The position numbers and the translations under genes were made by a program. Shown here in pieces: positions 8,102 through 17,513 of a stretch of DNA of 64,000 nucleotides. The notes under the pieces were generated by a model. It had not been told where the DNA came from and searched no databases. It saw only the letters and a program-made list of their open reading frames with translations. Each line of letters begins with the position of its first letter. Position 1 is the stretch's first letter. Origin of the DNA: Pseudidiomarina marina (lineage in GTDB: Bacteria; Pseudomonadota; Gammaproteobacteria; Enterobacterales; Alteromonadaceae); assembly GCF_003987045.1 (NCBI RefSeq), contig NZ_PIPZ01000001.1, positions 434,001 to 498,000 on the forward strand, given 5' to 3'.

Positions 8102-8874
8102 TGGCCAAACGTGATCAAAGCTTTGAGGGCATCACGCAAAAATTTTCGCGCAATATCTATGCCACCAACAAAGGTAGGTTGCGTCTTGCAGTGCTCGAAC
8201 GTGATTTGCAAGCCTGGTTACCGCAACCAGGCAACGCCGCGAAATTACGGGTGTTGGATGTTGGCGGTGGGTTAGGTCAACTGTCGATGTTGTTTGCGCA
8301 AGCGGGCTGTGAGGTGACGCACACAGATATTTCCGCCGAGATAGTCGGTGAAGCACAGGCACTGCACGAGCAGCATGGGTTGGCGCAGCATTACACCTAT
8401 CATGTAGCGCCGTTACAGGGCTTGCCTGAGCTTCTACAGCAGCGCTATGACATTGTGCTCTGTCATGCTGTATTAGAGTGGTTGGTTGACCCACAACAAG
8501 CGCTTGTCACATTAAAGCAATTAATGCATGCCAACGGGCGTTTATCGTTGATGTTTTACAACCGCGACGCCAAGATTCTTGCGAATATAATTTTTGGCAA
8601 CTTCGATTATGTGCAAGCTGATTTAACCGTGAAAAAGACCGTACGAATGAGCCCGCAACAGCCAATTAATCCGAATGACATGCGCCAATGGCTCGAGGCA
8701 TTGCAGTTAAAAGTGACGCAACGCACTGGCGTGCGCTGCTTTCATGATTACTTGCGAAACCGCGATGATCAGAAACGTTTTGATGAATTGCTCGCCCTCG
8801 AACTTCGGTATAACCAACAATCACCGTTCGTTGATATCGGTCGTTATTTACATTGGCAAATTGAACATGCCTGA
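8101..8874 (+). CDS. cmoM: tRNA 5-carboxymethoxyuridine methyltransferase
   Basis: A 257-residue SAM-dependent methyltransferase matching E. coli CmoM (formerly SmtA), which methylates cmo5U34 to mcmo5U34 in several tRNAs. N-terminal QSFEGITQKFSRNIYATNKGRLRLAVLERDL is the family signature. Motif I is LDVGGGLGQLS (near residue 57), and LCHAVLEWLVDPQQAL is the post-II motif. The C-terminal block QPINPNDMRQWLEALQLKVTQRTGVRCFHDYLRN is also characteristic. The gene is coupled to NIF3 upstream (TAATG) and overlaps the kinase gene downstream by 8 bases. Confidence 0.9.
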   Translation: MAKRDQSFEGITQKFSRNIYATNKGRLRLAVLERDLQAWLPQPGNAAKLRVLDVGGGLGQLSMLFAQAGCEVTHTDISAEIVGEAQALHEQHGLAQHYTYHVAPLQGLPELLQQRYDIVLCHAVLEWLVDPQQALVTLKQLMHANGRLSLMFYNRDAKILANIIFGNFDYVQADLTVKKTVRMSPQQPINPNDMRQWLEALQLKVTQRTGVRCFHDYLRNRDDQKRFDELLALELRYNQQSPFVDIGRYLHWQIEHA

Positions 8875-9802
8875 ACGCCCGAACTCTGAACGAACGGAAG
8901 CTAAACGCAAGGTTGTCATTTACTACAATCAACTGAGCCAACGTGCGCGGCGATTGGCTAATCGCTATCAGACATTTTTTGTGAGTGGTGCATGTGACGT
9001 GACCTTATTACCAAGCTCAGCTAGTTCAGTACGCGATCAAACACAATTGATGCAGGTGAGCGAGCGCGCTCAAGAATGCGTGGTGATAGGTGGTGATGGT
9101 AGCATTAATATTGTAGTGAATGCGCTGATTCAAGCTGAGCGGCACCGGCAGGTAGCTCTGACGGTGATACCAGTTGGCACTGGCAATGACTTTGCTCGAG
9201 ATCACAACTTGAAGCACTGGAACTGGCGCATGAAGGCGGAGTTCGCAACGCAAGTTGAAGCGGTTGGCTATGTGCAATCGAATGACCAAAGTCGCTATTT
9301 CGTTAACCACGTCGGAACAGGCTTAAGCGTTGACCTCATGCGCCTACAGCCGCATTGGTTAAAGCAAAGTGCAGGGCATTTAAGTTACCTGATTGCGCTG
9401 GCCCGTTATCTGTTCGGCTCAATGACAAGCCGTTCGCGCGTACGCCGCGGCAATTATTGGGATGACGGTCAATTTGTGGCGTTAGGTCGCTATATTGGCG
9501 GTGGCTTTTTAGTCCATCCACAGGCCGATAGACGCAATGCCATGCTAGCACGCATTCGGGTGCCGAAAATGCCGCGCTGGCGACAAGTCAAAGCCTTACT
9601 GAACGTTCTTAGAGGGCGTATTGAAACCACGGCGAGTATCGACTTTGAACGTGGCAATAAATTTCAACTTGGCGATACGGAGCATGTTCTTGAACTCGAT
9701 GGTGATATTTACTTTCAAGGACCTGCAACGGTGTCTATCGCAACCGTTACTATTTTAGTGTCAGTACCATATTTTGAGATAACGAAAGGGGATAATTCAT
9801 GA
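8867..9802 (+). CDS. Diacylglycerol/lipid kinase family protein (YegS/BmrU type)
   Basis: 311 residues of the DAGK catalytic family, which phosphorylates diacylglycerol, sphingosine or related lipids with ATP. Motif GGDGSINIVVNAL corresponds to the nucleotide-binding GGDGT loop, and PVGTGNDFAR to the second signature. The ATG at 8867 (MPERPNSE) is chosen because it overlaps cmoM by only 8 bases; longer readings would run deep into cmoM. The substrate is not determinable from sequence. The stop overlaps the next start as ATGA. Confidence 0.83.
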   Translation: MPERPNSERTEAKRKVVIYYNQLSQRARRLANRYQTFFVSGACDVTLLPSSASSVRDQTQLMQVSERAQECVVIGGDGSINIVVNALIQAERHRQVALTVIPVGTGNDFARDHNLKHWNWRMKAEFATQVEAVGYVQSNDQSRYFVNHVGTGLSVDLMRLQPHWLKQSAGHLSYLIALARYLFGSMTSRSRVRRGNYWDDGQFVALGRYIGGGFLVHPQADRRNAMLARIRVPKMPRWRQVKALLNVLRGRIETTASIDFERGNKFQLGDTEHVLELDGDIYFQGPATVSIATVTILVSVPYFEITKGDNS

Positions 9803-10668
9803 GTAGCAGCTGTGCATTTATTGGTTTAGGCGTGATGGGCTATCCGATGGCGGGACACCTGCAACAAGGTGGCTTTACCACCAAGGTGTATAATCGAACC
9901 ACAGCGAAGGCGCAAAAATGGGCACAAACCTATCACGGTGAATTTGCCGAGACGCCCGCAGCAGCCGCTGAAGGAGCTGAATTTGTGATGTTATGCGTTG
10001 GCAACGACGACGATGTTCGGAGTGTGGTTTATGGTGACAACGGTGTTTTGGCTACGATGAAGCAAGGAAGTGTTCTCATTGATCACACCACAGCCTCGGC
10101 TGAACTTGCCAAAGAACTTGCTCAAGCGTGTCATGAACGCGGTGTTGGCTTTTTAGATGCCCCCGTTTCGGGTGGGCAGCAGGGCGCCGAAAACGGCGTG
10201 TTAACAGCTATGATTGGTGGCGACAAAGAAGCGTTTGACCGAGTTAATCAAGCGCTCACCTGCTACGCCAAAACTCGGGAATATATGGGCCCAGCAGGTC
10301 ACGGTCAGTTGGCCAAAATGGTGAATCAGATTTGTATTGCTGGGGTAGTTCAAGGTTTATCAGAAGGCCTGCAGCTAGCGCGCAAAGTTGGTTTAGACCC
10401 TGACACTTTAATCAATGCGATCAGCCAAGGTGCGGCTGGCTCATGGCAAATGAAGAATCGTTATAAAACCATGTGGGAACAACATTATGAGCATGGTTTT
10501 GCGGTTGATTGGATGCGTAAAGATTTGAAAATTGCGCTCAGTGAAGCGGAACGTCAGGGCTTAAGCATGCCATTGACGGCATTAGTTGATCAATTTTACG
10601 CTGAAGTACAGAAAATGGGTGGCTCTCGTTGGGATACATCGAGTTTATTGGCGCGCCTCGAAAAATAA
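9799..10668 (+). CDS. NAD(P)-binding 3-hydroxyisobutyrate-dehydrogenase family protein
   Basis: 289 residues of the beta-hydroxyacid dehydrogenase family. The cofactor loop GLGVMGYPMAGHL begins at residue 9, the substrate-binding signature is DAPVSGGQQGAENG, and the catalytic lysine sits in GHGQLAKMVNQ. Family members oxidise 3-hydroxyisobutyrate, tartronate semialdehyde or succinic semialdehyde; the specific substrate cannot be read here. It is translationally coupled to the lipid kinase gene and followed by a strong terminator at 10699-10730, so it ends the NIF3-cmoM operon. Confidence 0.85.
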   Translation: MSSSCAFIGLGVMGYPMAGHLQQGGFTTKVYNRTTAKAQKWAQTYHGEFAETPAAAAEGAEFVMLCVGNDDDVRSVVYGDNGVLATMKQGSVLIDHTTASAELAKELAQACHERGVGFLDAPVSGGQQGAENGVLTAMIGGDKEAFDRVNQALTCYAKTREYMGPAGHGQLAKMVNQICIAGVVQGLSEGLQLARKVGLDPDTLINAISQGAAGSWQMKNRYKTMWEQHYEHGFAVDWMRKDLKIALSEAERQGLSMPLTALVDQFYAEVQKMGGSRWDTSSLLARLEK

Positions 10669-10698
10669 TTGCTATTAACCCAATTGATATCAGCCAAT

Positions 10699-10730
10699 AA
10701 AAAACCCCAGCCAAAAGCTGGGGTTTTCTT
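10699..10730. terminator. Intrinsic terminator between converging genes
   Basis: Stem ACCCCAGC paired with GCTGGGGT around a short CAAAA loop, flanked by A-rich sequence on the left and T-rich sequence on the right. It can end the + strand operon and the DUF1329 transcript on the - strand. Confidence 0.88.
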
Positions 10731-10753
10731 TAAGCCTGAGGCTCATGCTCGAT

Positions 10754-12109
10754 TTAGCGAATACCCATACGACGGAGTGCGCCGGTAGAGAAGTCGCCAC
10801 GTACTGGCTCGATATCGAAGTTCATGTATTCACTTTCTTCGTTCGCCAGACCAAGCAGAATGTAACGACCTGAGTTCAAGTCATACAATGCTTCAGCTGC
10901 CATCCACGGGGTATCGTGATAGTAGAACTGAGTGTTGTAAGCTTCAGCAACACGCCATAGCTCGCCACGGCCGTCATAATGGTCAATTACAGACGCTGTC
11001 CAAGTATCTTCATCGATAAACATGTGACGCGTTGCGTAAATGTGACGCTCGCCGTCTTTCAAAGTCCCTTTCACTTCCCAAACACGGTGCTTTTCATAAC
11101 GCACGTAGTCTTGGTTCATGTGACCTGGGCCGATGATGTCGTCATATGACAAGCTGGTATCCATCAACTTGTAGTTGTTGTATGGAATCAACATTTCTTT
11201 CTTGCCAACAAGTTCCCAATTGTACTTATCTGGTGCACCGTTGAACATATCAAGGCCGTCAGAAGTACGTAAGCCGTCAGATGCAGTACCTGGACCGTCA
11301 TAAGCAACCGATGGTGCTTTACGAACACGACGCTGACCGGCGTTATATAACCACGCACGGCGTGATTCTTCTACTTGGTCAATCGTTTCATGCACAAGCA
11401 ACACGGTACCGGTCATACGTGCTGGTGCTAATACTTCTTGCAAGAAGTAGAACAACACGTTGTCATCAGCAGATTCGCGACCGGTTTTCAAATATTCAGG
11501 GAATACCAGTGATTCGCGCAGTAATACCGGAACAAAATCACCGTTTTCAAGAACTGGGAACTGGTTCACCAAGCGTTGAACAGCACCGCCTCGATAGCGA
11601 GTAATGTGGTTCCAGATTATCTCAAGACCATTGGCCGGTATTGGGAAAGGCACGTGTTTTTCAAAGTTGGCTAAGCCGTTACCGCCAGAAACCAGTTCAG
11701 CATTTGTCGCATTTTTCGCGATGACGTCATACACGTCTTGCGGATAGGCAGCAGTGCGGTGCGTTGGGTACACATGCATTTTGTAATCAGGATATTTTTT
11801 GAACATTGCCATTTGACCAGCTGACAGCAGGTCTTTGTACTCGTCAACGTTTTCAGCGGTGATGGTATATAGTGGTTGTTCATCGGCGAACGGATCAGCT
11901 GGTCGCTCTGGCGCTTCACCATCTGCTTGCTTGCTGTAACCACCTGTCCACTCAGGGATAGAGCCGTCAGCATTGCCTGCTTTCACAGCACCTACTGGCG
12001 TTAGTTCATTCCCCAAACGCGCCGCTTCTTCTGGGCTAACTTTTGCCATGACCGTAGCGGACACAACAGATAGCGCAAAAATACCGGCTTTTAGCATCAT
12101 TTTATTCAT
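10754..12109 (-). CDS. DUF1329 exported protein
   Basis: 451 residues with a cleavable signal peptide (MNKMMLKAGIFALSVVSATVMA) and the DUF1329 mature domain: VSPEEAARLGNELTPVGAVKAGNADGSIPEWTGG at the start, VNQFPVLENGDF and RDAPYFG-free beta-rich repeats, then VWEVKGTLKDGERHIYATRHMFIDEDTWTASVIDHYDGRGELWRVAEAYNTQFY. DUF1329 is related to LolA/LolB-like lipoprotein carriers and is commonly found with DUF1302, YCF48-like and MMPL-type RND genes. Here it diverges from the YCF48-RND pair, and no DUF1302 gene is in the window. A periplasmic carrier of hydrophobic molecules is a reasonable inference. Confidence 0.88.
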   Translation of the reverse strand: MNKMMLKAGIFALSVVSATVMAKVSPEEAARLGNELTPVGAVKAGNADGSIPEWTGGYSKQADGEAPERPADPFADEQPLYTITAENVDEYKDLLSAGQMAMFKKYPDYKMHVYPTHRTAAYPQDVYDVIAKNATNAELVSGGNGLANFEKHVPFPIPANGLEIIWNHITRYRGGAVQRLVNQFPVLENGDFVPVLLRESLVFPEYLKTGRESADDNVLFYFLQEVLAPARMTGTVLLVHETIDQVEESRRAWLYNAGQRRVRKAPSVAYDGPGTASDGLRTSDGLDMFNGAPDKYNWELVGKKEMLIPYNNYKLMDTSLSYDDIIGPGHMNQDYVRYEKHRVWEVKGTLKDGERHIYATRHMFIDEDTWTASVIDHYDGRGELWRVAEAYNTQFYYHDTPWMAAEALYDLNSGRYILLGLANEESEYMNFDIEPVRGDFSTGALRRMGIR

Positions 12110-12331
12110 TGTGCTTTTCCTTGTTGTTCTTGATATGCTTGCTTTACCGCAATAAAGCTACATCAAAACTTAACAAATTTAAATGGCCAACTGATACTAG
12201 CGTTAAAACAGCGTTCGTTGTAAGGTATCAGCTGGTTTGACCTCTAGTTATTTTTCCATAGCATGTATCGCGAATGGGAAATTTGCAACTATTTAACAAG
12301 ATATAAGACTCAAAATTTTTACGAGGGTTCC

Positions 12332-13492
12332 ATGATAAAAGCGACAGCTTATGCTGGTGCAGCAGTAATCGCAGCCTTATATGGCGCGCCTGGGTTTGCT
12401 AATGCAGACACGATTACTGATTATGAAGTAATTAATGCACCAGCAATGAAGGCCGCAAAAGCACCACGAGCGGTGCTTACCGAAATCACCCAAACTTCGA
12501 ATTATACGGTTGCCGTTGGCGATTACGGGGTAGTTCTGTACCGTGAGCCAGGCCAGAGTGACTGGCAACAAGCAGATATGCCAACCAGTGTATTATTTAC
12601 GTCGGTCGATTTTGTTGATGCCGATCACGGTTGGGCCGCTGGTCATCATGGCGTGATTGCTGCCACAAACGATGGTGGTAAAACATGGCAACTTCAACTC
12701 GATGGTTTTGAGTTTACTGAATTACAAAAAGCACACTTCCAAATCGTTGTTGATGAACTTACTGAAGAACTTGAACAACTCGATGGCTCAAACGTTGAGC
12801 GTGAAGATGAGCTTGCGTTTGAATTAGACAATGCAACCTACTTATTAGATATGGCTTTCGTTGCTGAAGAGGAAGGTCCTACAAAACCTTTTCTCGATAT
12901 TCGGGCGGTTAATCGTGATGTGATTTTTGCTGTGGGTGCCTACGGTACCTTGGTACGGTCCCGCGATGGTGGTGAAAACTGGGAGATTCTTGATGAGCGT
13001 TTAGCTAATCTTGATGGTTTTCATTTGAATGCGCTCACCTCAGATGAGCAATATGTTTATATTGCAGGCGAGGGTGGTCAGATTTTCCGTAGCGCAGATA
13101 TGGGTGATTCATGGGATTTACTTGATTCACCTTATTACGGGTCGTTTTTTGGTTTACACATCGATACCCAGAACCGTCTATGGGTAGCTGGATTGCGCGG
13201 CAATATTTTTGTCAGCGATGATCAAGGTGACAGCTTTAATCAAATCAAATTGCCTGACAACGTGAACATTAATTCTGTAGTAGATGCACCAAGTGGCGGT
13301 GTTTACTTGGTAGGAAATGCTGGCGTTATCGGTTGGGTTGATGCCGCGGGGAACATTAAGCAGATGACGCATAGTTCTGGCGCGGCGCTTACCGATCTCG
13401 TTGCGCATGGCGACGGTCGATTGACGGTGGTTGGTCAGCGCGGCGTTCTCGAAATTACAGATTTCGAATCTTCAGCACAAACCCAAGAATAA
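12332..13492 (+). CDS. Exported YCF48/BNR-repeat beta-propeller protein
   Basis: 386 residues with a signal peptide (MIKATAYAGAAVIAALYGAPGFANA) and repeated propeller blades: DADHGWAAGHHGVIAATNDGGKTW, NRDVIFAVGAYGTLVRSRDGGENW and EQYVYIAGEGGQIFRSADMGDSW all carry the YCF48/BNR pattern of a glycine-rich turn followed by S/T-x-D-x-G-x-x-W. The ATG at 12332 is chosen because it begins the signal peptide and has GAGG five bases before it; an earlier in-frame start at 12263 would put about 23 non-secretory residues in front. The gene is followed 18 bases later by an RND transporter, and YCF48-RND pairs are frequent; the propeller is probably its periplasmic partner. Confidence 0.87.
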   Translation: MIKATAYAGAAVIAALYGAPGFANADTITDYEVINAPAMKAAKAPRAVLTEITQTSNYTVAVGDYGVVLYREPGQSDWQQADMPTSVLFTSVDFVDADHGWAAGHHGVIAATNDGGKTWQLQLDGFEFTELQKAHFQIVVDELTEELEQLDGSNVEREDELAFELDNATYLLDMAFVAEEEGPTKPFLDIRAVNRDVIFAVGAYGTLVRSRDGGENWEILDERLANLDGFHLNALTSDEQYVYIAGEGGQIFRSADMGDSWDLLDSPYYGSFFGLHIDTQNRLWVAGLRGNIFVSDDQGDSFNQIKLPDNVNINSVVDAPSGGVYLVGNAGVIGWVDAAGNIKQMTHSSGAALTDLVAHGDGRLTVVGQRGVLEITDFESSAQTQE

Positions 13493-13510
13493 TAAAGGAA
13501 CAATAGCAGC

Positions 13511-15844
13511 ATGTCTGAACAGTCTATTGAGTCAAAAAGTGTGTGGCTAGAGCGCGCGCTCTTCAATTTTCGTCCATTGTGGTTTGTGATTTTCGCAGTC
13601 TTAACTGCGTTTTTAGCGTGGCATGCTAGTCAGGTTCGTCCTGAAGCTAGCTTCACCAAAATGATCCCGACCAAACATGAATTTATACAAAACTATTTTA
13701 AGCACCAAGAAGATCTCGCTAGCTTAGGTAATGTGGTACGTATCGCCGTTGAAACCACTGAGGGCAGTATCTTTACCGCAGACTTTCAAAAAACACTTCA
13801 AGAAATTACCGATGAAGTATTTTTTATTCCGGGTGTAAACCGCAGTGGCTTAAAAAGTATTTGGACGCCCAATGTTCGCTGGAGCGAAGTAACCGAAGAA
13901 GGTTTTGTGGGTGGGCCGGTTATTCCTGATAACTGGGATGCCTCCGAGAATTCTTTAGATCAACTGCGCACGAACGTGTTGCGTTCGGGTGAAGTGGGCA
14001 ACCTAGTTGCGAACAACTTTCAATCAGCTTTGATTTTGGTACCGCTGAATGAAGTGAATCCAGATACTGGTGAAGCTTTAGATTACCAACAGTTTTCGCA
14101 GCAGCTCGAAGAACGCATTCGCGATAAGTATCAAACTGAGAACGTTAAAATTCATATTACGGGTTTCGCCAAAGTTATTGGTGATCTCATTGAAGGGGCA
14201 TATCAGGTCGGCTTGTTCTTTGTGATTGCGATTGTGATCACCTTATTAATGCTGTTCTGGTATAGCCGTTGCTGGCGAAGCGCTTTTGCGGTGCTGTCGT
14301 GTTCGATTATCGCCGTTGTGTGGCAGCTCGGTATTATCAAATTGATTGGTTCGGGAATTAACCCGTACTCCATGCTTGTACCGTTCTTAGTATTCGCCAT
14401 TGGTGTGAGCCACGGCGTGCAAATTATTAATGCGATTAGCAACAACCGTGTTGATGGCCACGATAAATTCGCTGCAAGTCGATTAGCTTTCCGTTCACTA
14501 TATATCGCTGGTTTAACTGCGCTGATTTCTGATGCAATTGGTTTCACCACATTGATGGTTATTGACATCGAAGTAATTCAAGAACTAGCAATTGCCGCAA
14601 GTATTGGTGTTGCGGTTGTGGTATTGACCAACTTAGGTCTGTTGCCAATCATCATGTCGTACACTGGCGTATCGGTGAAAGGCGTGGATTACGTGCGTGC
14701 CACCCGCGAAGAACAACATCCAATGTTGGCTTTCTTTGGTCGTTTCTCGCAACCAAAGTGGGCCTACAGCGCGCTAATAGTCGCATTAGTTGGTCTGACA
14801 TGGGGGCTGGTTTACAGTCAACAAATGAAGATTGGCGATTTAGATGCTGGTGCGCCAGAGTTACGTCCTGATAGTCGCTACAACTTAGATAATCAATTCA
14901 TTGTTGATAATTACAGCTCGAGTACCGACATTTTTGTGGTTATGGCTGAAACTGCGCCCAGTCAGTGTATTGCCTATGACAACCTAGAACTGATGGATCG
15001 TTTTAGCTGGCATATGGAAAATACGCCGGGCGTACAAGACGTGAAATCAGTTGTTTATGTCGCGAAAATGGGGTCATTTGGATTAAATGAGGGTAACCTG
15101 AAATGGTTTAGCCTGAACCGCAATCAATATGTATTGAATGCGAATACCGGTCGTACACCACCAGGATTAATCAACCCTGATTGCTCTATGGCACCCATTA
15201 TTATTTATTTAAACGACCACAAAGCTGAAACCCTACAAACCGTTGTCGCCTCGGTGAATGCCTTTAATCAACAGTATCAGCAAGAGGGATTAGAATTGCT
15301 GATGGCGGCAGGTAATTCAGGGATTGAGGCTGCGACCAACTCGGTGATTGAATCGGCGCAAACGAAAATGCTGCTGTGGGTTTACGGGGTGGTTATTGTG
15401 CTCTGTTTGATAACCTTCCGTAGCATTCGAACAGTCACCTGTATTGTTCTGCCGCTCATGTTAACCACTATCATGAGTCAAGGCTTAATGGCGGTGCTGG
15501 GCATTGGTGTGAAAGTCGCCACCTTGCCGGTGATTGCACTGGGTGTTGGTATTGGTGTGGATTACGGTATTTATATTTACACCAAAATTCGTGAAGGCTT
15601 GGCACAAGGCATGCACCTGAACGACAGTTACAAGTATGCATTGGATAGCACCGGTAAAGCTGTCGGCTTCACGGGTTTGACCCTAGCGATTGGTGTTGCA
15701 ACTTGGATATTCTCGCCGATTAAATTCCAAGCCGATATGGGAATTTTGCTGACCTTTATGTTCCTCTGGAACATGTTGGGTGCGTTAATTCTTATACCAG
15801 CCTTAGCGCGCTTCTTTGCGCGCTTCGGCAAGCAAATTCACTAA
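13511..15844 (+). CDS. MMPL-type RND superfamily transporter
   Basis: 777 residues, the size of a hydrophobe/amphiphile RND protein of the MMPL/Patched-like group rather than a 1,000-residue AcrB pump. A first membrane helix (LWFVIFAVLTAFLAWHA) is followed by a periplasmic loop, a helix bundle beginning VGLFFVIAIVITLLML (with the VFAIGVSHGVQIINAI and LISDAIGFTTLMVI segments typical of the sterol-sensing-like core), a second loop and a second bundle (LLWVYGVVIVLCLITF, PVIALGVGIGVDYGIYIYTK). GVDYGIY carries the acidic residue expected for proton coupling. The paired YCF48 gene and divergent DUF1329 suggest export or trafficking of a lipid-like compound (inference). Confidence 0.88.
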   Translation: MSEQSIESKSVWLERALFNFRPLWFVIFAVLTAFLAWHASQVRPEASFTKMIPTKHEFIQNYFKHQEDLASLGNVVRIAVETTEGSIFTADFQKTLQEITDEVFFIPGVNRSGLKSIWTPNVRWSEVTEEGFVGGPVIPDNWDASENSLDQLRTNVLRSGEVGNLVANNFQSALILVPLNEVNPDTGEALDYQQFSQQLEERIRDKYQTENVKIHITGFAKVIGDLIEGAYQVGLFFVIAIVITLLMLFWYSRCWRSAFAVLSCSIIAVVWQLGIIKLIGSGINPYSMLVPFLVFAIGVSHGVQIINAISNNRVDGHDKFAASRLAFRSLYIAGLTALISDAIGFTTLMVIDIEVIQELAIAASIGVAVVVLTNLGLLPIIMSYTGVSVKGVDYVRATREEQHPMLAFFGRFSQPKWAYSALIVALVGLTWGLVYSQQMKIGDLDAGAPELRPDSRYNLDNQFIVDNYSSSTDIFVVMAETAPSQCIAYDNLELMDRFSWHMENTPGVQDVKSVVYVAKMGSFGLNEGNLKWFSLNRNQYVLNANTGRTPPGLINPDCSMAPIIIYLNDHKAETLQTVVASVNAFNQQYQQEGLELLMAAGNSGIEAATNSVIESAQTKMLLWVYGVVIVLCLITFRSIRTVTCIVLPLMLTTIMSQGLMAVLGIGVKVATLPVIALGVGIGVDYGIYIYTKIREGLAQGMHLNDSYKYALDSTGKAVGFTGLTLAIGVATWIFSPIKFQADMGILLTFMFLWNMLGALILIPALARFFARFGKQIH

Positions 15845-15849
15845 TTGAT

Positions 15850-17487
15850 TTAGTTCACCACAGATTCGGCGTCGGCGAGAACAAAGTCGGCGCCAATATC
15901 TGCAATCACCATGGTTGGTGCGTTGGTGTTTCCACTCACCACAGTCGGCATTATCGACGCGTCGATGACGCGTAAGTTACTCACGCCATTGACGCGTAAC
16001 TGCGGATCAACCACTGCATTGGCATCGTTGCCCATGCGACAGGTGCTGGTGGGATGGTAGATCAAGCCGATATTCGCCGTAATTCGTTCAAGTAGCTCTT
16101 CATCAGAGTTCGTTTCGCCTGGCCAAACCTCACCGCCATTGTGTGACTGCAACGGCGCTTGTCGCATGATTTCTCGTACCTGTTTAACCCCGGAGAGTAG
16201 AGCCGCTTTGTCGGCCTCATTGTCGAGGAAGTTATATTCAAAATGTGGCGGTTGAGCTGGGTCGCGACTTGCGAGACGTAACTCACCACGGGCTTTTGGT
16301 CGTAATACGCAAACATGGCAAGCGTAGCCGTGTGTGAATGCTGGCCATAAATCCCAGCCGCTATCATTAAATCGTGTTGAAACAAAGTGTAATTGAAGGT
16401 CAGGATCAGAAAGCTTAGGGTGGCTTTTTATAAAGCCACCAACTTCCGCTGGCGAAACTGCGAGGGGGCCCGTTTTGTGACGTTTATACTGCCACCAAGC
16501 GGCTGCCATCTTCAGTGCACCGCGAGGCGTAATACTGATGCCATCTTTAAGCTGATTCCGATAATGAATCATCACGTCTACATGATCTTGTAGATTTTTA
16601 CCAACCTCTGGGCTATTGGCGACCACGGGTATGCCATGCTTATCCAACTGCGCCTTGGGTCCTATACCTGAGAGCAATAGTAATTGCGGTGAATTGATTG
16701 CGCCGCCAGCAATAATAACCTCGCGGTGCGCGGTGGCAACGTAGGATTTTCCTCGTCGGCTAAATTGAATGCCATTGGCGCGTTTATTTCCACCCGAACC
16801 TTCCACTGTAATGCGCTCCACCAAACTGTGCGTGAATACCGTTAAATTTGAGCGCTGGCGCGCTGGGTCGAGGAAGGCTTTTCGTGCACTGAAACGAGCG
16901 TTTTCAAAAATAGTGAATTGAAATGGCCCCACACCGTAGAGCTGTTCGCCATTAAAGTCTGAATTAAATGGAATACCTGCAGCAACGCCAGCTTCGACAA
17001 ACTTTTGTGCGGCGTTAAAATAAACCGGAACATCACTGACTTTTAGCGGACCATCAGCACCATGGTATTCATTGGCGCCACGTTGATTGCATTCAAGTTT
17101 ACGAAAGCGTTCAAGAACGTTTTGCCAGCGCCAGTCAGCTGAACTGACCGCGGCCCAATGGTCGTAATCACTCGCAACACCACGGGTATAAATCATGGCA
17201 TTAATTAAGCTACTACCGCCGAGACCCTTGCCGCGCGGGGTATAGAGACCCTTGCCATTACGCAGCGGCGCCTTGTCGGCGCTACGATATAGCCAATTAA
17301 AGACTTTGCTATGCATAAACCGAATAACACCGCCGGGCATGTCGCTAAACGGCGATTGACCTTCGCTACCCGCTTCAAATAGAGCAACGCGGTAGTTGCC
17401 ACAAGCAGATAAGCGCTCGGCAAGAACGCAGCCAGCCGTGCCACCACCGACAATAATATAATCAAAATGCAACGCCGTTTGGTTCAT
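15850..17487 (-). CDS. GMC family FAD oxidoreductase (choline/alcohol dehydrogenase-like)
   Basis: 545 residues of the glucose-methanol-choline oxidoreductase family. The FAD-binding motif DYIIVGGGTAGCVLAERLS begins at residue 9, GMC signature 1 is GKGLGGSSLINAMIYTRG and signature 2 is GGAINSPQLLLLSGIGP. The active-site His region is LIYHPTSTCRMGNDANAVVDPQLRVNG near the end, with the second catalytic position in SGNTNAPTMVIADIGAD. It oxidises a primary alcohol (choline, aliphatic or terpenoid alcohols in relatives); the substrate is unknown. It lies tail-to-tail, 5 bases from the RND gene, with no obvious terminator between them. Confidence 0.9.
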   Translation of the reverse strand: MNQTALHFDYIIVGGGTAGCVLAERLSACGNYRVALFEAGSEGQSPFSDMPGGVIRFMHSKVFNWLYRSADKAPLRNGKGLYTPRGKGLGGSSLINAMIYTRGVASDYDHWAAVSSADWRWQNVLERFRKLECNQRGANEYHGADGPLKVSDVPVYFNAAQKFVEAGVAAGIPFNSDFNGEQLYGVGPFQFTIFENARFSARKAFLDPARQRSNLTVFTHSLVERITVEGSGGNKRANGIQFSRRGKSYVATAHREVIIAGGAINSPQLLLLSGIGPKAQLDKHGIPVVANSPEVGKNLQDHVDVMIHYRNQLKDGISITPRGALKMAAAWWQYKRHKTGPLAVSPAEVGGFIKSHPKLSDPDLQLHFVSTRFNDSGWDLWPAFTHGYACHVCVLRPKARGELRLASRDPAQPPHFEYNFLDNEADKAALLSGVKQVREIMRQAPLQSHNGGEVWPGETNSDEELLERITANIGLIYHPTSTCRMGNDANAVVDPQLRVNGVSNLRVIDASIMPTVVSGNTNAPTMVIADIGADFVLADAESVVN

Positions 17488-17513
17488 GACGCTATCTCGT
17501 GATTTGTTGATAA

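Noticed and set aside
8744-8866. Longer N-terminus for the lipid kinase
   Set aside because: It would overlap cmoM by over 120 bases; the ATG at 8867 gives the short overlap usual in this operon.
12263-12331. Longer N-terminus for the YCF48-like protein
   Set aside because: It would put about 23 non-secretory residues before a clear signal peptide, and the downstream ATG has the better ribosome site.
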